A program made the translations under genes and the position numbers. Positions 37,562 to 46,743 of a stretch of DNA of 64,000 nt are shown here, piece after piece. The DNA is from Taeniopygia guttata (Eukaryota; Chordata; Aves; Passeriformes; Estrildidae). The notes beneath the pieces are model-generated. The model was not told the origin of the DNA, searched no databases, and saw only the letters and a list, made by a program, of their open reading frames with translations. Location: NCBI RefSeq assembly GCF_048771995.1, contig NC_133030.1:11176001-11240000 (forward strand). The letters run 5' to 3'. Positions within the stretch are counted from its first letter, which is position 1. Each line of letters opens with the position of its first letter.

Positions 37562-39874
37562 AATACAGCTTTCTTTTTCTTAATATAAAGACCTCAATCC
37601 AAAGGCTGCCAAGCCTTCCTCTACCCCCTGCCCCTGCTTCAGAGGGAAAAGATCTATTTTTAACCAATTTTTAACCTATTTTTCCACCAAAACCCCCACA
37701 GAGCTATCTAAACCAGTGTATTCTCCCCAAGCTGAGTTGAAGCCCTATTTCTTAGTTTCAGTGGCCAGCAAGCAGAGATGTCCTAGAAAGATGAAACCAG
37801 AAGAGTTACCCAGGACACTGCACCCCAGTGCTCAGTAGGGCTCTGTCAACTCCCAAATTAACACAGATACTGGGGAAGTTTTAGGAATGGAAAACATCAT
37901 TTGAGTGCCTGCATCCAGGGCACAGCTATCAATGCAGTGTTTGCATTTCTCCTCTTCCTCAATGAACTCTCCCCATGGAATCTCCTCTCTATGAAGGCTG
38001 GGGCAGTGTCCAAGCCTTCCCCGTGTGGAAGTTTTCTGTCCTGCCCATTCACAGACACTGCTCTGCAAATTAACCTGCTGCTGCTTATCTCTGACTCACA
38101 AGCTCTGGCTGAGTTCTGGTGCCCTTCTCTTTGTGCACCTCCTCCCACACTCCTGGACACTGCTCCTCACCCACCACCTCCTCCTGCAGAGCAGCCATCA
38201 CATCTTTTTGCTCAGGCTCATGTTTTCCTCATCCCTTTGCCCCATCTCTGTGTTTTCCTCTCCTGCATTCCAGCCAGGCTACGCTCTTTCCCCTTGCTCT
38301 GACTCCACACAGGCTGGGTTTATCTCCTCAGCCCCAGAGTGTTTTATCACCTTTTCCACTCTAATTTCTCCCTTTCTGTGCCCCCCAAGCTGGCCAAGAC
38401 CAACAGCTGTCCACAGCCACCTTCCAAAGAGGGAACGAAGCAGCAGCTCCCAGCTAAATCAGCTCAGGTATCATACGAAAGCATGTGGAAAAGCACATAT
38501 GGACAACTCTCTGAACACTGGGAAGAATTCACACCAGAAAGAAGCAAAGAAACCAGAGCACCAAGGATAAAAATAATAAATAAAATAAACAGCATGGAAA
38601 AGTGACATGTCGCCAGTCTATTGATAGAAATACACTTGATCTAAGCCACAGGAAGGAAAAATAATGTTGTTCCTTTATGACTCTCTAATTCTCAGCTGAA
38701 AGTTGCCTCAGGAGACAGATATTTCAGCATATTTCCACGCGCTACGGAAGAAAACTGGAGGATATAGAGGAATTAAACAGTCCCACCCACACTCTGCAAT
38801 GCCAAAAACATATCCTGGAAAACCATCTATGATGGAATAGCTCATTCTTTCTCCATACCATGCAAACAGAATCCCTATGGAAGCCTTGGCTATGCTGGAT
38901 TCTGCTTAGTGTCCAGCTGGGGCTCTGAAATCCAATCCCAGAAACCAAAGGACCACCAGAAACACTTCCTCTCTTGCTGACTGGTATCTGTCTTTCCAGG
39001 AAAAATGTATCATATCCTAAGAGTCATGCGCTGACACAAGAAATTAAAACCTACACCAAAAAAAAAAAAAAAAAAACAACCAAAAAAACCAAACATCCCC
39101 AACACTCCACAACCTTCTAAAGCTGGTTTCTGTAGAAAAAGCAAAAAAATGTGCAGGATCTGCACTTTTTCCAGCGGGCCCCACATGTTTCCTGCAGCAC
39201 TGATCTGACGGGGTTGTTTCCTGTGCAAGCAGCCTCCAGCTCTCTCCAGGTTAAACTCTTACCCCCAGGCTTGGGAGCAGGGCCTGACTTTTCCATCCCC
39301 ACCGGGATGGATGCCTGACCTGCACCACCACGGACCAGCATCATTCCAGAGTGGCTCATCATCCCATGTGTGCTCAGTAGCATCCCTCAAATACCTGGCA
39401 AAGCATCTGGCAGTGGTGTATTATATTTTAATGTTATTATATTATAGCAGAACACACATAGGTGTTTCTTGTCTTTGCCTCAGCAATGAAACGTCAAGAC
39501 CCGTGTCTGGGGGTGCTGCGCCTCCGTATTCCATCTCCTTACTTGGCTTCCACACAACTTCTTCCCTGTGAGGGTGATGGAATGGATTTCCCAGAGAAGC
39601 GCGGCTGCCCCATCCCTGGAAGTGTCGACGTCAGGCTGGACAAGGTTTGGAGCAACCCGGTCTAGTGGAAGGTGTCCCTGCCCGTGGCAGGAAAAGACGA
39701 ACCTTTAAAACCCCTTCCAACACAAACCATTCCAGGATTCTAGGCAGACACAGAGCCCCGGCACACGGACACCACTCCTTCCCCGTCCAGACCCGCACCT
39801 ACCCCCGCAACATCGCTGGGTCCCGCTGCTGCCGATGCTGCTCACGGCGGAGGCGCGCCCGCCACAGCCCCCAT
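29542..39874 (-). CDS. RAB3IL1: RAB3A-interacting protein-like 1 (GRAB, Sec2-type Rab GEF)
   Basis: Minus-strand coding exons in transcript order: 39874-39846, 37176-36942, 36757-36662, 35214-35137, 34569-34354, 32644-32516, 32428-32316, 30713-30614, 30041-29975, 29624-29542. Phases all join and give 381 residues; human RAB3IL1 has 382. The Sec2 coiled coil, which catalyses GDP release from Rab3A and Rab8-type GTPases, spans about residues 68-165, with [20 protein letters not shown] and [10 protein letters not shown] as family signatures. The C-terminal half has [41 protein letters not shown] and ends [15 protein letters not shown]. The peptides distinguish it from RAB3IP, though the CGGPKKCALSG junction resembles RAB3IP. 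Exon 1 (MGAVAGAPP) is inferred from a strong Kozak ATG, a GTGAGC donor and matching phase 2, and is the least certain part. Confidence 0.88.
31995..32018 (-). other. RAB3IL1: Candidate 24-nt alternative microexon of RAB3IL1
   Basis: On the minus strand a strong polypyrimidine tract and CTTCACAG precede 24 bases followed by the perfect donor GTAAGT. It lies in the intron between 32316 and 30713, where the flanking exons meet in phase 2. Because 24 is a multiple of three, inclusion keeps the frame and changes GGPKKCAL into [16 protein letters not shown]. Skipping gives the KKCALSG junction that RAB3IP also has. The splice signals are seen directly. Use as a regulated exon is inference. Confidence 0.55.
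37530..37559 (+). repeat. Poly(A) tract in RAB3IL1 intron 1
   Basis: Thirty consecutive A residues on the plus strand. No retroposon body is recognised beside it. Confidence 0.9.
39058..39077 (+). repeat. Poly(A) tract in RAB3IL1 intron 1
   Basis: About 19 A residues followed by an A/C-rich tail. Simple repeat. Confidence 0.85.
39588..39742 (+). mobile_element. CR1 LINE 3' fragment beside the RAB3IL1 first exon
   Basis: The CR1 tail motifs CCCCATCCCTGGAAGTGTCG, GGAAGGTGTCCCTGCCCGTG and CCATTCCAGGATTCTAGG are in order. The copy ends about 60 bases from the candidate downstream first-exon donor of RAB3IL1, so it sits in the 5' end of intron 1, antisense to the gene. Confidence 0.85.
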
Positions 39875-40500
39875 GGCCGGGGCAGCCGCACCGAGAGCGA
39901 GAGCCCGGGGAGAAGCCGGAGCCGTGTCCGGAGGAGAAGCCGGAGCGAGAAGCGGAGACGCGCCCGGAGAAGCCGCAGCCGGAGCGAGAGCTGCGCTCGG
40001 AGGAGCTGGAGCAGGAGTCGTGCCCGGAGGGACCCGAACCGGAGCCGCCGCCGGGTCCGTGCCCGGAGGAGCCGCAGGCGAGCCGGGAAGGATCAGGAGC
40101 GGAGGCTCCGGCGGATCCGTGCCCGGGAGGGATCAGGAGCGGAGGCTCCGGCGGATCCGTGCCCGGGAGGGATCAGGAGCGGAGGCTCCGCAGCCGATCC
40201 CGAGCAGCCGCGGCCCCGCCGCCCACGTGATGCCGGCGCGGCTGCGCCCTGAGCGCCGCCGGGCCCGAGGGGCCGCTGCGGACACGGGCTGAGCCGGGAG
40301 CCGGCGGGCTTTGTCACCCAGCAGCTCACCGCGGGGCACTGAGGCGGTGCAAGGAAATGTCCCGCAGCCGTCCCTCCGCTCCGCTGGTCGTCCCTGGCTC
40401 GGAATCGCTCCTGGCTCCCTCCGCCCCCTTCCCGACAGCGGGATGGGGAATGGGGGCTGCTGTCTCTGCTGCTCTTTCTTCCCCAAGAGCAGAATGCCTC
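39750..40500 (-). promoter_or_regulatory. RAB3IL1: RAB3IL1 CpG island and promoter
   Basis: GC content and CpG frequency rise sharply from about 39.8 to 40.5 kb, the only such island between FADS2 and FTH1. Two minus-strand ATG and donor pairs in phase with RAB3IL1 exon 2 lie at its left edge. A 40-bp tandem repeat sits 200-320 bp upstream of the inferred start codon. No TATA box is evident, as usual for CpG-island promoters. The transcription start is not resolved. Confidence 0.65.
40091..40190 (+). repeat. 40-bp GC-rich tandem repeat, 2.5 copies
   Basis: Units start at 40091, 40131 and 40171, each beginning GATCAGGAGCGGAGGCTCCG. The first two copies are identical over 40 bases and the third diverges after 20. 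Since 40 is not a multiple of three, each copy shifts frame, so the overlapping open frames do not indicate coding. Confidence 0.93.
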
Positions 40501-40514
40501 ACACTCCGCCCCTG

Positions 40515-40760
40515 CTCCAGCCTGGGGTTCCTCCCACGGGAGAAGTGCTCCTTCTTCAAGGAGCTCTTCATGCACTGCCCCAGCGTCGGTCCCTTCCACA
40601 GGGTCAGTCCTTCAGGAATAGGCAGCTCCAGCGTGGGCTCCTCTCCACATGTCCTGCCAGGACCCTGCTCTAGCACCGGCTCCCTGTGGGGCCACAGCCT
40701 CCTTCGGGCATGCCTCTGCTCCAGCGTGGGCTCCTCCGTGGGCTGCAGGTGGATCTCTGC
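40515..40760 (+). repeat. Degenerate ~48-bp repeat array
   Basis: A motif like CTCCAGCGTGGGCTCCTC recurs at about 40518, 40577, 40624, 40671 and 40719, with spacings near 47-59 bases. The minus strand stays open across it and encodes loosely repeated EPTLEQ, EPVLEQ and EPTLEL strings with irregular spacing. I read it as an old GC-rich minisatellite upstream of RAB3IL1. Confidence 0.55.
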
Positions 40761-40799
40761 TTCCCTGTAGCCCCCTGCTACGAAAACGGTGCCACACAA

Positions 40800-43700
40800 G
40801 GCCAATACAGAGGGGAAGCCTGGGATGTAAATGCAGGAAGGTGGAAGGATGGGGGAAATCAGCTGCTGATTGTCTAGGATTTTTATATTTCAAGCGGAGC
40901 ACTGGGCTCAGAACCTAACAGGCAAACCACTCCTGCTGTCAACCCCTGTCCCACAGCAGATCCCATTGCCACCTGTGGATTGACAGAACTGGGATTTTCA
41001 ACCAAAAACTGCTCCTGCCCACAGAGGACATGTCCCATCTCATCCTACCTTGCCATTGCCCTGGGCTTCCCTCCAGGCAGCCGTACTCCTTTGGCACCTT
41101 CACACAGAGCGACAGCTCCCTCCCTGCTCTCAGCTTGTCCATCCTCTGCCTCTGGGACAGACCCAACACCAGAGGCAGGAGAGTCAGACATGGTGATCCT
41201 GGTGTCCACTGCAGGATTTTGCTCTGGATACCTCACAGGGAGCAATTCTCTGTCCCAGCATCTCCTGGGTGTCTGTGTCACCTCCAGCCCTGCCCTACCT
41301 CAGGGCTGGGATCCACAGGGACAGCACAGGCCAAGCCCATGCTCTGAAGTCTGAGAACAGAGTGTCTGGGATGTTTGTGTCTCTGGCTGCAACCTTTGCT
41401 ATCTTCAGGGAACTTTTGGGAGGAGGGGAAAGATCTTCAGCTTTGCAAAGCAGCACCAGATGTAATTAGTCTTTGTAATTATTAACTCCCCGGGCTTGGC
41501 CAGCAGCAGCAGAGGGTCCTTAGATTAGAAAGGCAGAAGTGCTTCCAGGAGCCAACAAAGGCAGGAAGGATGACAACTGATAGTGCTGACAGGAAGCTTT
41601 GAGAGGGATGTGCTGAATCCCAGCCACTTGAGAAAGTAACTTGTCATGAGGGGGAAGAGGGGTATGTACTCCCCTCTTCTTCCCAGAAGAGAAGCAGGAA
41701 AGGCAAAAGGGGACATAAAAGGAAGGGAAAGGGAAGGAAAGAGGGAGAAGAAAAAGAAAGCTAGACAGAGGCTGGGAAGAGAAGGAAGAACAGGCATTAT
41801 CTTTGTGTTTGGAAAGCAAAATCTGACTTGCTGACACTCCTTACCCAGCAAACTGAAACCAGATGGTATTGCCAAGGAAAGAAGAACAAATGGCTTGAAA
41901 CTCCAGGCTCCATCCAGCCTCTGCTGGCTGGCTCCTTGGCTTTGCCACATGTTTGCTCAGCTGGCTGTGAGGGCTGCAGCAAGGCTCCTCTGGGAGCCTA
42001 CAGGACTAGGACCAGCACCAGCACATTTGATCCTCCCTTTGGCACCTAATTCCCACCACAATTCCTAAGGCAAGAGAAGAGGGACCTCACTAAGGACCCT
42101 TCCCTCATTTTCATGCTCTATGCACTGAACTGTGCAACAACAGAGGCAAAGCGAGAGATTTGTCACCATCCAAGCCCCTAAAAGCCAAATGCAAAGGGTC
42201 AGATGGAGCTTGGCACAAGGACAGGCACCCCCAGCTCCCAGGGCAGCATGAATTAGTGAGGAATTCTGCAGCATAAGGGGAACAAGCTTGGGAGTCCTCA
42301 TAAAAGCACTGCATCCTCTTCAAACATTTCTGGCCAGCTCAAATCTCTGAGTAAATCCCGTCCATGAAAAACAGCATCTCCACAGACACGTCCAGTTCAA
42401 TTTTTTAAAAAATTACATCAGATTTCAAAGAAAAATGTAGTTTGGAGAGACACCTCTGATGCCAGCTGCCTCTGTGTCTATCCCAGCACTGAAAATGGAG
42501 AAGGGAAAGGGATTTCACCAAGCTTTGGGACCTACTGTCCCTAAAAACACTTACTGTTCTCTGGAAGAGAGCAAGGAGGGCACTGTGCCTTTTCCAAACA
42601 GCTGCTGCTAACTCAGCATTGAGAGTAGCCCTTTGGCATTCCCAAAGCAGGGATTCAACTCCCAGCACAGCAATCCAATCTCTACATCTATAGCATGGAG
42701 AAAATGAGGATGATTCCAGGGCTCTGAGGCTGAGGATAGATGTCAGCACTTCTTTGCTTCATGCTCTGCTGAGCAAGGCAGGCTTTCAGACCATCCTCCT
42801 CCTCCTCAGGGTCTGAGGCCACAGGAGATGTGGAAAGAGATCCAAGCAGCTCTGCCACGCTGGTAGCCCCTCAGTTATTTAATATTAAATTCCACACATA
42901 TTTCCTGCTGTCCCAAGGGCAGTTGTGGAGCACACGAGCTGCCAGCAGAGCTGCTCTCAGAGGAGGGCAGCAGAGGCCCTCAGATGCCAGCACATCCCTC
43001 CACAAACAGCAGGACACTCAGGGGGTTGTTGTTCCATGTCCCCAGGAGCAGCCAAACTGCTCCCAACACGTGTAGCAAATGTCTCACCTGAAGCATTTTG
43101 GTTTCCCTGCTGTGTGTGGGGATGAGGGCTCAGGCACTAAGACCCTCAAGATCTATCTCAGCCTGCCTGTTCAGCAATTCCAGCCCTGGAAGTGGACTAC
43201 ATTCCCTTCAGAGAGGGTCCCCCTGCTCTCATGTCCCTTCACAGAGCACCGATCCCACATTTTAAACTATGCTCTCCCTGCCACTGGCAGCAATTCCCAG
43301 GACTGCACCAGAAATCCCACATCAGGCAGATGCCAGGCAGCACCTGCTCCAGAGGAGCAGTGAAACAACCCACTCCCCTTATCAAGGATGAGCCACAGGA
43401 AAGAGAAAACTACAGCTGGGACAAACTGATCCCAACTACTTATGTTAAGTAAGTGTCACAAAGACAAAGCACAGGAGATAGTTAGTTATTACAGGAGCCT
43501 GTGTCTCCAGTTGCTCTTACCTGCAAGGATCAGACTTGTGCTCCCTTTCCACAGTGTCCCACAGCTGCCTAAACAATGGAAGATCAGTTCATTAACAAAA
43601 GATTTTGATTCAGAGATTCCCCCTCATGGAAGGGGAATGTCCTTAAGACCTGACCAGAAGCATTGAGGAGGTGGTGGAAGGGAAGGATGGTCACAATTAG

Positions 43701-44130
43701 GAAGGAGCAGAAATGGGACAAAGAACCCTGGGAAAACAGAGGGAAGGAGTTTGCTGGCTTGGTGGAAGTTGGAGGGCAAGACAAGGACCCCAATGTTTCC
43801 CAGGATGTCATGCAAGGAAGCACAGTGACAGCTCTCAAGCACTGCTGGAAAAGCAAGAGCAAAAGGAAGTGAACACATGGAAAGTCTTGGAGAACCAGTG
43901 GCAGAGCAGAAATCCTCAGCATCCAAACCCAGCCGGAAGAGGTGGCAAACTGATCCAGGGACAGTGAGGGATGACAGGGAAGCATGCTGTGAGAGCCAGG
44001 CAGAGCACAGACCAGGTGTTTCACTGACCTAGGGAAGAGAGGGCAGCCCCCAAGCATGCCGTGTTTTACAGCCTTGGTGGAAAATTCCAGCCCTGCATAA
44101 TCTCCTGGGGTTCCTGTAAGATTGTGACAT
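40800..44130. other. Intergenic region between RAB3IL1 and BEST1
   Basis: No gene is recognised. It contains a purine-rich stretch at about 41685-41765, an E-box CACGTG at 43067-43072, and at 41996-42017 one copy of a 22-base sequence that recurs exactly at 46123-46144. Confidence 0.6.
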
Positions 44131-44199
44131 GGAGAGAGGGACCAAACAGGAAAGAATTAGAGGAAAAATGCCTCTCTTCTGGCAGTCACCATGGCTGTG

Positions 44200-44535
44200 C
44201 CAGGAGTTAGCAGCAGCGGAGCAGCCAGCCCTGCCTCCCCCTCCTCCGGCCGCCTCTATAAACACGCACGGCTTACTCAGAAGATTAGGAGGGAGCAAGG
44301 CAAAAGACAACAGAGTCTCTTTTGTAATGAGGAGGGATTACGGCATCAAGTGACCGGCTGCAGCTCCCAAATGGGTCTCAGGCTCCTTAGCACACCGTGT
44401 GGGGCAGGTCCAATCCCCCTATGAGCCAAGGGGACACGAGGATGCAGGTGGTGGCCCGGGCCACAAAGGACCCAGCAGGGACACGTGCAGGACCAAACCA
44501 CCTCAGCCTCCAGCACAGCTCAGGAGCCCATGACT
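44200..44535 (+). promoter_or_regulatory. BEST1: Candidate BEST1 promoter and noncoding exon 1
   Basis: A TATAAA at 44257-44262 is followed by GATTAGG (about 44283) and GGATTA (about 44335), which match the OTX/CRX-type core, by an E-box CACGTG at 44482-44487, and by a donor GTGAGT starting at 44536. In humans BEST1 has a noncoding first exon, and MITF and OTX2 act on its retinal pigment epithelium promoter. The coding exon here begins with an acceptor 8 bases before the ATG, so an upstream noncoding exon is required. Another E-box lies at 46405-46410. The exact promoter is inference. Confidence 0.35.
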
Positions 44536-46743
44536 GTGAGTATCTGGTCCTCCTAACAGCAGCAGGAGGAGCATCACTCTCTCCTGCAGAGATCCAGCTT
44601 CCTGCCTATCCGTGACCTCCTCTGGCTCCATCCCTCTGCTCTGTCTGCTCATTGTCCGTCTTTGAGATATCTGCTAGGGTCTGTTTGTGGTGGGTCATGC
44701 ACCTGATGTCCCAGAGTCTTGCTTGCTGCGGGCTCCCACAACTGAATTCCAGGTCAGTCGACTTCCAGGTGTGCTGGTTAGTCCAGAGGGATGAGCAGGG
44801 GATGCAGGCAGTGGCAGGCAGCAGCTCCCTGGGTGGGCTCTTCCTGCCCATCTCGACTCCGGTGTGCCAGTGAGCCACCTCCCACCACGGACCTCAGCCA
44901 CAAATGGAACGTGCCAGCAGCCCAGTGACATCCCAGGGCAGCCCAGCAGAGGCTGGCAGGTGGGCAGGAAGGTGCCTTAACCATTCAGGGCTGGAGGGAA
45001 AAGCACTGGGAAAAGCCCCATATCCCACACAGGAACAGAGGTGGGCGACATCCATTATTTACACGGCCAAGAGCTGGAGTTTTCCTTCTTTGGTAAAAAA
45101 GGGACTCTGTATTTGAATTACGCAACAAAGAATCTCCCTGAGTGCTTTCGAGCCCTAAAGCCCAGAGAAAAGATGCAGCTTTGTGTAAGGGGCCCCAAAA
45201 ATGTATGGGGTTTTGGGCATGCTTTTCTCTTCTGGACTGCCTGTGTGACCTCTGGGGCAGTTAAAACCTACTCTTCCAAGTTCTGTACCCAGAAATCCAT
45301 ATGGAATGGCCACAAGGATTTACTGAAATGGGCATTTGTGCAGCTGGGGACAGGGACAGCTCTGCTCCTCTATATCACCCTTAAGAGGGGACTCAGGGAC
45401 CTAAGTTGTGACAGGGAAACCCAAAGGAGGAGTGTTGCACCAAAAAGCCAAACCCAGGACAACGATGCTGCTTGGTTGAAATAGCTGAAAATACAGACTT
45501 TGCTGGTTTTCTTCACAGCAGCAGCTCACTAGGACCTGAGTTGTCCGCATCTAAGTGTAAATCCTCCACTGGGTTGCTTAAATTAGAAACAAATGAGGAA
45601 TGTGGGCCCAAACTTACCTTGCTTCAGGGTGCGACCTGTCCCTTGAAATGCTTCTTCATCCCCATCGTTCAGGGAAGAACCTAAGGCCCCGTAATCATTA
45701 ATGTTATTACCTCTGTTAAATAGAAATGCCTGGTGACATGTTAGGATTTAGAAATACCAATAGTTTTCACATTGGATAATGATTTCTAACCCAAGAAATC
45801 ATTCACCAATCTGCCTGGCATGGATAACACTGGTGTCTTGTTGTTTGTTGGGGTGTTTTTAAAATAAATTCAAGTTTATGCAACTATGAGTCTGATTATT
45901 AATTGATTATAAAGAATTATTTATGCAAGTTAGACTAGAAGTGAAATGGGGATGCTGCATGTCTGGGGAGCATTTCAGGAGCCTGAATGCCTATTTTTCA
46001 ACCACTCTGATTTATTGTTCAACATATGGTTGAAGGAGAGGGGAGGTAGAGCTGCTGGAATTTGGGCACTGTGAGCCTGGCCAAACTCCATCCCACAGAT
46101 CTCCAACAGGGAAGGCTGCTCTGCCTACAGGACTAGGACCAGCAGAGTGCAGACAGCTACCCTTGCTGGGACGCCTTTATCTGGATCAGTCCCAAGAAAT
46201 CTTTCTGGGGTTTTTCCTTTCCTTTGGGTTGGGTTTTTTTTTTTTTCCCAGCAGTATTTCAGGAAGATGTTTCCCAGCAAGTAGGTTTACAGAAACCTAT
46301 TTGGAACAAAAACTGTATTAAGGAAATTACTGGGATAAGCATAAACTTTGCAGTTTGTGACCCTGAGATTAATCTTACCACAAGTGTTTTGTGGAAGGGG
46401 CTGGCACGTGGGCTTTGTCCTCTTCACCAACCAGCCCCACTTGAATGCTGACAAAAATCAAACACTGAAAACAAAGGGATCCACCACAAAATACATCCTT
46501 GGTCACTATAACCAGCTTAAGGACAGCGAAAAGATGGCAAACTCATGAAATTAATCGCCTGCTGTCAATTTCCTTCTGGTTCTCTGTGCTGCTGCCTACA
46601 TCTTGCCTGCCTGCTTTTTATCTCAGCTCGTTTTGTTTTCTCCTTCCTTTCCATCTTGCTTGGTGGGACGCTTGGGATGTCCCCGTGTCTCCTCCTGCTG
46701 AAGCTCCAAGCCCTGCTTGTTGTGTGCCTGCACAGGAGCTGTG

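Noticed and set aside
39240-39383. Minus-strand frame starting [13 protein letters not shown] with a GTAAGA donor, as a RAB3IL1 first exon
   Set aside because: It ends in phase 1, which does not fit either possible start of RAB3IL1 exon 2. The CpG-island first exons fit.
39647-40252. Plus-strand 201-codon Arg/Ser-rich frame resembling an SR protein
   Set aside because: The composition comes from GC-rich repeats, the frame starts inside a CR1 tail, and the 40-bp repeat is not a codon multiple.
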